This document shows, piece by piece, positions 30,600-43,400 of a stretch of 64,000 nt of DNA. Every line of letters starts with the position of its first letter. Within the stretch, counting starts at the first letter, position 1. This stretch comes from Doris montereyensis (lineage: Eukaryota; Mollusca; Gastropoda; Nudibranchia; Dorididae). Position numbers and translations under genes: made by a program. The notes below the pieces were generated by a model. It was not told the DNA's origin and did not search any database. It saw nothing but the letters and a program-made list of their open reading frames with translations. The stretch spans positions 1 through 64,000 of the forward strand of contig JAXRKP010000688.1 of assembly GCA_037039925.1 (NCBI GenBank), given 5' to 3'.

Positions 30600-31430
30600 A
30601 AGTTTGATTGACGTCGGTAACCGTCACAACTCACAATGAGTAATTTTTAGGTCATCATAATCACAGCACTAAAATGGGACACCAAACATCCAAAAGGTCA
30701 TCGAAGAGGAAGCTTCTAGCTTGACATTGATGACAGGGCATCCATGACATTAAAGTAAACGCAATAATCTTGTAATCATGATGAAGACATAAAGAGCTAA
30801 CAATGAAAAATGACTAACTCCTATATAATATAATGTTTATCTCCATCAGGAAAGTTGAATCATTTTGCTTTCCAAGTTTGACTGCAATTAAAATCAGATG
30901 ACAAACAATAAAAAAACTTCCTGATTACATTTCACTTGAGAATACAGTAGTCAGGCTTACACTTACAGGTATATCAATAAACTTCTGAAAAATTTGGTAC
31001 AAGGATGTGCATCCACATTCCGTATACAGTTATTTCATGATCAGATCAAGAAAGAGCACTTTCTAGACATAAATTTTCCCCTCTACAGAGGAAAAGCACT
31101 ATGCCCTGGCATGTGTACAGTAATAGAGCAAAGTGATTCATCAAAATATCAGTAATAAAATAAACTACAAGAAAAGAATAGAAATACTTTAAACCCAGAT
31201 CTCATAACTTATCTGCATTGATTCATATCAACATTGAGAATTTTAAAACTTGAAGGCAATGCAGAACAATAAAAAAAAGCATAGCGATGTGATAAATCCT
31301 ATCAACTTCTGAATTCTTGCCTTAAAGCTAGGAACAAGATCTTAGTAGTAAAAAATAAAAAAAGAAGGATGATGATGATGATAACAGGAAACAGAATGAA
31401 GTAAAGCCAAAAAAAATCAATATTCTTGAA
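30600..31430. other. 3' UTR/flank of NFS1
   Basis: Directly downstream of the NFS1 stop on the minus strand. A TTTATT (AATAAA in gene sense) near 30519 is a possible distant poly(A) signal. There is nothing else to report. Confidence 0.35.
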
Positions 31431-31494
31431 TTAATGTTGCGTCCACTGAATTGACTTGATGTCAACCCCTTCTTGCACCATTTCCCACAATGGA
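31431..31494 (-). CDS. NFS1: NFS1 coding exon 13 (C-terminus)
   Basis: Acceptor CTTTCAG, 64 nt to TAA. Encodes [20 protein letters not shown]; the Trp-Thr-Gln-His end is that of eukaryotic NFS1. Confidence 0.97.
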
Positions 31495-34400
31495 CTGAAA
31501 GAAAAAGAAAAATCAACACTTAACTGTCAGTGATCAGGTTCAAAAACATGTATGTAAACAACGGTTTGGTTTTTTTTTTGTTTTTTTTTAGATATTTAGT
31601 TTAGGGAAATCATCAGATTATTTATTTCTATCCACTTAAAAGCAACATTTTCAAATGGAAATAGTCAGAGCGTGCAAAAATCTGTATAAAAATGAATGAG
31701 ATCACATTGTTTAATGTCCAACAATTATAAAGAAAGAAAGATTTAGAATTGCTTTTTTCATATTCAATTCATACAAGCTGATATACTGTCTGAAAACATA
31801 AAATGAATTTTGCTTAGCCAGGCTAGTCGCAAGGGAAAATTTTCATATGACTCAATCCAAAGGCAAATACACAGCATCAGAATATTCCTGTTACTTGAAA
31901 GTTGTTTTCCTTTGATCAAAAGATGCAATTTTCACTTTGTGCTTTGAAGTCAAATATTGCCAGTTTGGGTATTCTTCTTTATTCTTCATTTTTGTCTACT
32001 GTTTACAAGTAGTCATGGGTTCAAGTTCTTCTTAGCAATTTCCCTTACATTACAATAGCACATTATTTTTCACTTTTTTTTTAATATTCAGGAGTAAGTT
32101 ACCGCTTATAAGGCATTCAAAAAGCAGTCATTTGACACTGCATGCAAAATTTGCATATTAATCAGAAATTGAGGAAAAGCTGAAAAAGATCGCATGACCT
32201 TATCTGCATTTCTGATGGAGGAAAAACTTTGGGTAATCTACTAATCGCACTCCCTGAAACATTTCTTTCTTTGCCCTACCCTAGTGTGTATAATGATTGA
32301 ACAGGATCTTTACCACCCCTAAACGCATCACTTGTTACTAAATATTTTAAAAAACCTCCCCAAATGGAATAACAATATTTTACGAATCAGTAAGGATTTG
32401 TGATGTAGGGGTCCAGCAATTTGAATATAGATGATAAAGGCAGCCATAGAATTAAAATTCTGAATAAAAATAACCATAAAAAGCCATGATAATGAAACTC
32501 AATAAAATATCCCATTACCCTTTTTTACATTTCCGAAAATCATTTATTGTCCAATTTTAATATTTTAGTATATTGTATATGAATTATGTACGTTATTAAA
32601 ATCTAGATCTTAGTCCACTTTGGCATTGACGTCTCTGAAATTTCTACCTACATGCACCTTAGGTTTATAAAACAGGGAAAAATATACGTGCAGATTTTTA
32701 CTCCTAAGTTAGCGCTTCTACCCGTTTGCCCCGGGGGCGTGGGGAAAATTTGTGTTACGCGTCTTTCCCAAGGAACACAATGTCGGAACTAACTTTGCTA
32801 GGATTCAAACCCGGGACTTCATGATCTCAGGTCCGGCAGCCTAACCACTCAGCTACTGATGCCACTTGGCAATTCAAGAAGACTATAAATGTAAATCTGA
32901 ACAGGCCCTGAAGTCTCTTTTCATACCTCATTTCACGAAGTCTTTTTACGTGTTGAATGCATTTTTCAGCAGTGAAGTCAATTTCTTCCTCTGTGGTGAA
33001 TCTTCCAATGCCAAATCTATGGGGGAGATAAAAAATCACCATATAAAAAAAATATGAGGAGCCACAATATTCCAATGTCAGAAATAGGAATATTCCTCAA
33101 TCATGACATTGTAAGAGATTATGCAATTCCATAACGCTATAAATATTTATATACATCAGATATATATTTACACTACATGGACAACTGAATAGGTCAAGTG
33201 AGGCAAGAGAGAAAAGCGAGACAAAAGAGAGGACCCAAGGAAACCCAAAGCATTTGTTTGGGTTTTTCCCCCTTCTTTTTGGTATCTACCTTGTCCACCA
33301 TGTGCGGCTATCTCAGGGTGAACTAAGTTAACCCATTGCTTTTCAAGGTATAATAAGGTCAATAACCCTGAACTACTAAGCACAGGGAAGTAACTCATGC
33401 AACATAACGACATGGTGCCAGTAAAATAGTTCTTGTGCATACACCACTTAAAATAACTTATTAAAAAAATTTCTTTTAGATGCTTGAATTTCTTTTTCAT
33501 TTCATATAGGACATGCATCCATATTATCTCTGACATTCTTCAGTTCGTTGGACCATTCAGGACTTGAGATTGTTCAGATGAAAATAGTGACTCTCCGTGA
33601 GGAGTAGAGTTTTCATTTTAGATCTAACCTGCTATCATTCTCAAGCTTAGCATGAGAGTTTAATTTACTAATAAAATTTACATCAATTGCCTCTGTGCTG
33701 CCTTAAGCTTTTGATTCCACAAGGATTTGAGAAAATAAAATGCCCTTTCACAGCAGGTAAATACATGTGAACTTGTCAAGAAATTCTGTCTATCTTAAAA
33801 AATTAACGGTTCGATAACCAGTAAAGCAATCTAGATCAAGTAAACGTGTATTTTCGTTTTAGTGTACTCTCCACTTCCTGAAAGCAACAGAAGTAACTTA
33901 TTAGTTGTAGTTTCAACGTAAACGAGCTCCAACACACACACAAGTACTTTCGAAATTGGGTCGGGCGCATTGAGAAGAGCGATGTTGGATTTTAGCAGCC
34001 GCAATCGGCTGCATTGGGAAGCAATGTTTTAAGAGGAAAGGGCAAGATGAAAGAAAGACATGTGTTTGAATAAAAGGAAAGAAGTGGGGCCTATCAGTAC
34101 CAGCCACAACTTTTGTATCTTATTCTTCTGATATTGATTTCATGCAGGGGAAAAGATTTAAGAATCATTGCCTATAAAGCAAAACTATTATTTGAAAATG
34201 GAAAAAAACCTGATGGAAGAGTGAGCCAAATCTTCATCTGCACCAATAGCCCGCAGCACGTAGGAAGGTTCAAGAGATGCTGAAGTACAAGCACTGCATA
34301 GAAAAATAAAATGACAAATGGTTTCAGTATTTGGTGGCAACATGATAAATTAGCAAACGTCTAAGGCAATTTTAAAACACAAAGTCATAAAGTTAATACA

Positions 34401-37400
34401 ATAATAATAAAAATATTAAAAATAATAAAAACATTAATATATCAAAAAAGAATATTACTATCACAACTACATTTTCATCATCATCAATCATAATCATAAT
34501 CCTTTATTTTTGCTAGCTGAGAAGCCGATTTCTGATGGAGAAGGTTGTAGCCCTAGATCTTAATCTATATCATGGTTCTACTGTCTCTCACTAAAGGTTT
34601 TTAACCTTTTGTTTCTGTTTATCAGAGCCCTCTTTTTTATTCTTTCGGGCATAAGAATCATTTAGATTTAGATTTAAAGATCAGATTTAGATAATGGGCA
34701 TAAAGATTGTCTAGATTTAGATCTAATGGGCATAAAGATTGTCTAGATTCAGATCTAATGGGCATAAAGATTGTCTAAATTTAGATCTAATGGGCATAAA
34801 GATTGTGTAGATTTAGATCTAATGGGCATAAAGATTGTCTAAATTTAGATCTAATGGGCATAAAGATTGTCTAGATTTAGATCTAATGGGCATAAAGATT
34901 GTCTAAATCCAATGGGCATAAAGATCTAGATTCAGATAATGGGCATAAAGATTGTCTAGATTTAGATCTAATGGGCATAAAGATTAGATCTAATGGGCAT
35001 AAGATTTAGAGATCTAATGGGCATAAATCTAATGAGCATAAAGATAGATTCAGATCTAATCTAAATTTAGATCTAATGGGCATAAAGATTGTGTAGATTT
35101 AGATCCATTGGGCATAAAAGATTATCAAGATTTAGATTTAATTGGCATAAAGATTGTCTAGATTTAGATCCAATGGGCATAAAGATTTTAAATCCAACCA
35201 AGATTGTCCAGATTTAGATCCAATGGGCAAAGATTGTCTAGATTTAGATCCAACGGGCATAAAGATTGTCTAGATTTAAATCTATTAACCTTAAAAACGC
35301 TTCCATCCTACGCTTAATTTAATCAAATCTTTACCAGTTCGCTTCCAGTTTGGAAAAGATATCAAAATCATGGCATTTCTATTTTGCTTTTCTGTTCATA
35401 CGTACAGCTTATAAATGAAGGAATCATTTTATAGTGTGCCTAAGTTACAATTACGTAATTTAGAGAAAGAAATGCCAAAAATCATTAACTCCAGAACTGT
35501 TGGCTTAGGGAATTCAAAGTTTCATCATATCCCTCTTACACTTTCCAGGAAGCCTGATTTCCATTTATTACCAAGGATTATCTCTCTGTCTCGTTCTTTC
35601 TGTCTCGTTCTTCACAAAAATGGACATAGGTGCACTATTCAAATGACCGCTTCAAATGTAAACAATTTATTTCAACTAAATTAACCCAAGAAAAGTGCCT
35701 GCCCTTTATTTAGGGCGTTGTTACAGTTGGCCCGGAAAGCGCGCAGGTCCTACATCTAGGGCCGCCGTCAATAACACAGGCGAGCATATATATTTAGGGC
35801 CAGAAACCCAGGCTTCTTTAACGGAATTTCCACTTTCCTTACATGGTCCATGACGTAGTTTGACCTTTGAGTTGATAGTTAAACAACAGTAAATGAGATT
35901 ACAATTTATTTTAAAGCTTGTGGCTTTCCCAGTACCCCCGTTATCATTCGTCAAAGTGACTTTTCCCATTCAACACACTTCGTGCAAGCCTAAGTTGATT
36001 ACATGGCTATCACTGTTATTGTTTAGTCTTTGGTTTAAGTTTCTCTTGTTGCAATAACATCTCAATATGAATTTTTTTCTTTCAACTTGTAGAAAATGCA
36101 TGTTTTATAGGTCTTTTATCATCTGTAAACGTGAACTCATTGTTCAAACTAAGTCTAAATCCTAGCTTCACCCGTTGCACACACTCGTTTTTTCCTGCCA
36201 ATGGCTGGGGCAACCCCTCACTGTAAGAAGGTCACTTCTGGTAACACTGCAAGCTCTACGTGGGTTAAAATGAATAGGCCTATGCAACTCTACGTCTAAT
36301 TTTGAGCGAGTATACAAATTTTCAAGATTTTCAGTTGCCTTATAAAAATCTGATTCAGCGTTACATGATTCCATTTCTATGTTAATTATAGAGATATGGT
36401 TAATGTTATAATTATCAGTATCATTGTTATTTTGATTTTGTTATTATCATCAATACCATTATAATTATCATCATTATTACAATAAATATTTCTATCAATA
36501 TTAGTACAATTGTTATTACTACAAAAACACAACTACTCTATTAGCAGCAGCTTCACCATCGCCATCACTATAACTATTATCACAATAAGCTGAAATCAGT
36601 AGCAAAATGAAGTTGAAAGTTCTGTACACACCAATTCAAATTATAGGTCAGGCGTGTACACAATATGAAAGTTGCAAACATTGCTTTTAACTTGTACACA
36701 TTACAAGCACAAAGAAAACTGAACACAGAAAATAATTACAACTAGGAAATACCTCCCAGAAGACAAGGCAACGTCCTTTAAAGCCATTAAAAGACTTTCA
36801 CCCTCAACATATGCAAATGAAAGATTCACACAACCTGTGGATGAAATATGCAAATGAAAAATTAACACAACCTAAGGATGAAATAGTAAATGAGAGATTA
36901 ACACAAGCTTATGATAAAATATGCTAGGGACAAAAACTATTAGAGAGACACCATTATAATGTGTTTTTTAGGCAGTAATGATGATGATAGAATCAAAATG
37001 TGATATAAAAAAAAGGTTACTAATGTGACAATTTGATGAATATGACCATACACATCAGGCTTTTATCATGCCAATAAAAATAATCAGTCTACCATTTGAT
37101 CATGTCAATAAAAAAAATCATCATTGTCTACCATTTGATCATGGCAATAAAAATCATCCGGCAGTGGACAGGTAAGCACCTGTACGGGAGTAGATGATCC
37201 GCCCTCCACAAGTCTCCTGCTGCCTTGCAGGCGGGTCTTGGTTGACCAAAGACTAAGGGAATTAATCCTGACAGAAAACAACCTGCTGCCTTGCATGCCG
37301 GTCTTGACTGACCAAAGGTTAAGGGAGTTAACCATGACATAAAATAACTACCTGCTGCCTTGCAGGCTGGTCTTGAATGACTTAAGGTTAAGGGAGTTAA

Positions 37401-40400
37401 CAGTGACAGAAAATAACAAGGCCTGGTAGGGGGCCTCAAGGTGGCAACCCCACCACCTACCTAGGGTACAGTGGGCTAATCCACTGCTTATCCAAAACAA
37501 CCTGATTCAGAGAAGTAAAAGGAATATAACCGGCTTGATCTTTGGAACACAAAGTTGGAAACTAACACAGACTGTGATTTTTGGAACATGGAACGTTAGG
37601 GCAATAAATGGAAAAGAGTTAGAATTAGTTGAAGAAATGGAAAAATTCAAAGTAGATATTTTGGCCATTACAGATACAAAGAAAAAAGGACAAGAAATAG
37701 AAAATGTAGGACCAAATAATATTTTTATCTTCTCAGGAGTAGATGTCAAGGATAGAGCTAGAGCAGGAGTAGGTCTCCTAGTGCATAAAAGGCTTGAAAA
37801 GCTACTAGAAAGTTGGAAATTTATAAGCCCACGACTATAAGAAGTAAATATTAAACCAAAAGGACGAAAAATTAAATTATTAATAGCTTATGGACCAAAA
37901 CGAAGACGCAACTAAAGAAGAAAAAGATATCTTCGAAAACGATTTACAAATAGCTGCAGAGAATCTTCAATCCAAACAGAAACTAATGCTTTTAGGAGAT
38001 TTAAACGCTACAGTAGGCAACAGTGTAGAAACGTCAGGAGGAGTAATAGGTAAAGAAGGAGAGACAACAACTTCTCCAAATGGAGAGAGACTAATAGATT
38101 TGTGCCTAAAGAATAACATGAAAATAGCCAACACTTTTTTTCCTCATAAGAGATATCCACAAATATACAGGAGTAAATGAAGACAGGTGTGAAAAGTCAA
38201 TGATAGACTATATAATAGTTAGCAGCTCCTTTTACAGTACATTGGATGCAAGAGTAAACAGAGGAGCAGAAATATTTAGTGATCATCACTTAGTGATTGC
38301 CAAAATGAGATAACTGACTGAGGAAAACAAACAGAAAAGGAAAAAGAGAAGAAAGCTGCTAAACTCAAAATAGAGGAACTAAATAAACCAGTAGTAAAAC
38401 AGGTATACCAATCTAGGATAAAAAGATTTATCAGTGAAACACAGATGAATCTGAATGATAGCACAATAGAAGAAAAATGGCAGATGTATAAAGAAACACT
38501 CCTCAGTTGTACTGAAGAGGTCTGTGGTAGGAAACAAATTAAAGGAGAAAGGAAAAGAACAGCATGGTGGAATGAGAATGTCAAGACTGAGATCAAAGAA
38601 AAGAAGGATGCATGGAAGAAATACTTGCAAACAAAGAGACCAGAGGATAATATAGATTACGTGAATAAAAGAACTATCGCCAAAGAGGAAGTGAGGAAAG
38701 CAAAACAGGAACAATGGGAAAAGTTTGGACATAGACTCCAAGAAAGTTATCAAGGAAATCAAAAGCTGTTCTGGGGGCAATGAAGAGCATGAGAAAGACC
38801 AAAACATGCCCAATACGACAAATTAAGAAGGCCAAAGGAGAAATAATGAAAGAAGACAGCGAAATCATGGAGAAAGCATTTTCATCAATTACATAATCCC
38901 TCCTCAACGTATCAAACAAGTAGTAAAGATCAATTAGTAAGAGTATCAAGTAATCCAGAGGAGACAGCTGAAGATGTAGATATATCAATGGAAGAAATCC
39001 AAACAGCTATAAGAAAAGTGAAATTAGGAAAAGGGAGAGAGGTAGACAAACTACGCTACTACATGCAATATGCCAACAAGCATGGAAGTTCAAACAGGTG
39101 CCAGACGACTGGAAAAAGGGAACGGTAGTACCAATAAATAAGAAAGGATCAACTATGAAATGCTCAAACTATAGAGTGTTCCAGGAAAAGTATATGCCAG
39201 GATACTGGAAGTGAGACTAAGGAAAAGAGTAGAGGTACGGGTTGAAGAGCATTGACCTTTATCTTTCTCCCTTAGACATGAACCATACAACGTCTTGTGA
39301 GCGGCTTTTTAACACACACACAGTATTCTTAATCTCTCCAGAGCAAAAGTTAAATTGAAAAAGGAGGCTGGGCCGTAGATAAGTAGTTTATGGTATTGTA
39401 TAGGCGCTAAAACTAAAGTAAGTATTGAAAGCTTTGTGTCGAAATCCGATACTAATTCCCCAGACAAACTTCATATTTTTAAAGAAGGTATTGGAATCGT
39501 TTAGTTTCAACATGAAAGAATCGCCAAACAGCAAAGCATGCATGACCGGAAATGGATGACAAAATGATCATTCATCGTCCACGATCTTATTCGCATTTTT
39601 CTATTTCGTGGTGCCGATAATTGTTCATGTCTACTTAGATTTCCCTGATTTTCCCTCATGTTCGTCCTCAATACATCATTTCGCCTGGTATTTTCTCGAC
39701 CGGGAAACATTTTTTTTCGTTTTCAAGGATTTCCCTGATGCATGGAAACCCTGTTTTTACTACCTGAGCCCCATTTCCTACTTGTTTTCCTACCCAAGAC
39801 ATCAAATTTCCAACCATTTCAGACCTTTCAGACCTGAGTATGAAAAATCTGATATATTTTCGACTTTGCGACCTTGCTGGACACCCTGACTTAACCAATA
39901 CAGTGTATTCATCAAACGTTTGAGGATGATATTAATGCTTAGTCACAACAACAAAACAAAATGGACTGCTTGTATCATCTGACAGCAACATTAAAAACAG
40001 TGACAAAAATAAAATCAAACTGCCACAAATCCCTGACTATAATGTTCACTAAGTCATTTACCTGGGTATGTCTGCTCAGCATCACCATTACGGATGACGT
40101 GGGTGCATTTGTCCATGACCTTATTGATGAGAAGTGTAGCCAACTCTGTGATCCGCTTTCTGTCATACTGAAAGAATTTTTAAAAATGGATAAATGTACA
40201 AAAAATAAAAAACAAAAAATGAGGACGATGAGGATAATCAGATGATATACGACCCAGAAGCCATTGTGGAATTCACAGATCGCAACCGTAAAAACAAAAA
40301 TCTGTATTTTCAACACAAACATAAAATCAGCCCTTCAGTATGCCTGTGAAACATAGAACACCACTAAAACATCCACAAGAAAAGTTCAAACATTTATTAA

Positions 40401-43400
40401 CAGATGCCTGAGACAAATCCTACCAATAAAATGGTTTGATAAAACTACAAATGAAGAACTTTGGGAAAGGACGTACCAAGAACGTATAGAAGCACAAATT
40501 AACAGAAGGAAATGGGGATGGCTTGGACACAATTGTAGACAACCAGCAGCTACCGTAACACGTCTGGCCCTACTGGCCCCAAAGTGCAATCCACACCACA
40601 AGGGAAGAGAGGACGAGAGAAACCAAAAAACAACACAGAGGAGGTCAACCTGTAGTAAGCTCGGCAGCTGGGCCTTTCCTGGAACCAGGCAGAGATGGAT
40701 GCACAGGACAAAGTGGAGTGGAGAGACCTCACTGGCGACCTATGCCCCATCCAGGATACAAGGGTTCAAGTCAAATATGGATCAAAGCTAACAAAACTAA
40801 GGGAGACATCCTACTCCCATTCAACACCAGCTAATTTCAAGCTAGGAACTGTTCACCATCGTAGTGTAGCCAAGAGTGCTATGAGGTTGTTACCACGAAG
40901 ATACTGGTTTAAAACCCTAGACGGCCTAGGTTTTTTTTTCCACGTAGTTGTACTCTAAGGAAACATATTTCACTTTGTTTCCCCCCCACTCAGGTGTGAA
41001 TGAGTACCCGGCTATAGACAGAGAAACTGTTACTAACGGACAGATGAACAAGGCGTTAAAAAGTACCTTGAATGGAAGAACTAGCCCGCTAAGGAATAAA
41101 TAATGTTATGTCTATGGTATGCACTTGCATGGGGATGAAGACTAAGTATTATATATACATCTTTATTGTTATTATTAACTCTAAGTATTATATACATACA
41201 TCTTTATTGTTATTATTAACTCTAAGTATTATATATATACATCTTTATTGTTATTATTAACTCTAAGTATTATATATATACATCTTTATTGTTATTATTT
41301 ACTCTAAGTATTATATATATATACATCTTTATTGTTATTATTAACTCTAAGTATTATATATACATCTTTATTAACTCTAAGAATTATATATATACATCTT
41401 TATTGTTATTATTAACTTAAGTATTATATACATACATCTTTATTGTTATTATTAACTCTAAGTATTATATATATACATCTTTATTGTTATTATTAACTGT
41501 TACCATCATACTGTGAGCCATGTTTGTTCACGTTTATGAAATAAACTTATTTATTTATTTCAGATTCATCCACAAATTGTGGCATCGGTGACCGAATGAT
41601 TAGACTGCCGGAATGGGATCCTGAGGTCCCGGGTTCGAATCCTAGCAAAGCTAGTTCTGACGTTATGTTCCTTGAGAAAGACAATTAACACGCATTTCTC
41701 CGCTTTACTTACATCAATAACTCAGAAAAAACTGTTCTTTAACTCACTCCACCCTAGATCAAGCATGCTATGCTGTCTACTCAGCCTCAAGAATTCTGAC
41801 ATATTTCAAAATTACACAGATCAAAAAGTGACAAGACTTACTTAAATTGATTTCTATAAAGGAAGAGTTCTACTTTCCTTTCATATATTGTTATGTTTCC
41901 TTTCATTCAACTGATTTGTCAAGAATGAAGAGAAAACCTATTCTTATAGCATGAGTCTTAGGCCTGAAACAAAGTGATAAAAAGGAATATAATGCTTCTG
42001 TACGCTTACTAATGAAGGGGAATATGGAAATAGAAATGACAGGCCTAATAGAAAGAACACGGGACAGGACAGAGACATTTAAAAAAATTCTCCTTGCTGC
42101 TGAAGAGGCCTTTCCTTTCTGTTTCTAATCAGGGCTGGGAGTGAGGGGTCATGACCAAATAGGAGGTAAAATTCAAGGCCAGAAATTTGGTATATACCAT
42201 AATGCGGAATTTTAAAATAATGCGTGCCCTCCCTCAGAATGGGTTTACCAGCATTATGACTAAAAAAGAATTAATATGAATATGTATACCACAGTGTACT
42301 ATGCATACAAAAATAAATGATAGGACAAACAACACATCTGATGAGAGGGGCAGAGCCGAGCATCACGTGGGAGGACAAAACATGAGTAATGATCAGACAT
42401 CCACTCAAAGACAGGATTCCCAACCTTGATATTCTTCACATTAGGCCTGAAGAATAGCGAAAGTCACGCCAATAATATCGTTTTTTTATTTGATTTACAC
42501 ACATCTGCAACGAAGGTGTTCTCTAGGGTTTTGGTAGGATTTTTAGTTTTGCCCAGACTGCCTTGGAAACAGCCAAGGGATACTTAATGTACACAAAATG
42601 TTGTGATCTGCACTTGGGATCTCTTTTTTATCGGCCATTTCCGATGGGACTAGATGTCGGTCCACCTACCTGACAAGGGCGATATATTTTACTTATAAAA
42701 TCTTTTAAAAATTGTCAACCATTGGCGGGGATTGAACCCACAATCTTTGGGTTGAGAGGCTGACACCTTGCCTCTAAACTACAGTAGAGTCCTCCGCAAT
42801 AAAATCAACATTAGGGTTGAGCGAGTTCCACCTTTGTCTAACCACATACCTCCATTTCTTGTTGGGCTAATTCACATGCAGCTCCCATGCCAACAACGAG
42901 TGGCGTTGGTACAGTCCCACTTCTCATGCCCCTCTCCTGACCTCCGCCACTCTGTAATGCCTCAACACGTACACGGGGGCGACGACGGACATACAAAGCA
43001 CCGACTCCTATAAAACAATTCACAAAAAAACAAAAACAAATTTAAAATGCAAATTACATTTCACTGAAAATTTGAGTTCATCTGACGACAACAAAAAAAA
43101 AAGAAAAAGAAATTAATAGAATGAAAACAGGAAAGTTAAAAAAACTAGACATGACAAACGATGAAACAGAAAAACACACGTGATGAGTACGAGTTGGCGT
43201 GTCAAGATTTGTTTGTTTCATTGAAAATTACCCTGTTCACCATATACGGTTATTTCAGGGTGAAATTAGAGGAAGCAGCAGGATGAAAGATAATTGAAAG
43301 ATTCAAAGGAAAGAAGAAGGGCCTACCAGCAGCACCCGCCAACCGCCCACTGGCTTGCCTGCTGTTGCAGAAAAGGTATGGGAAGGCAACAAAGTAAGAA

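Noticed and set aside
34670..35290. CRISPR-like regular ~32 bp repeats
   Set aside because: The copies are contiguous with no unique spacers and lie in an intron of an animal gene; it is a minisatellite.
39608..39889. 93-codon open frame in NFS1 intron 9
   Set aside because: No domain, no splice context, and an overlapping antisense frame of similar length; looks like chance.
41575..41650. Possible functional tRNA gene (clear box A and box B)
   Set aside because: No acceptor stem can be formed, and the sequence continues into a SINE body shared with other copies.
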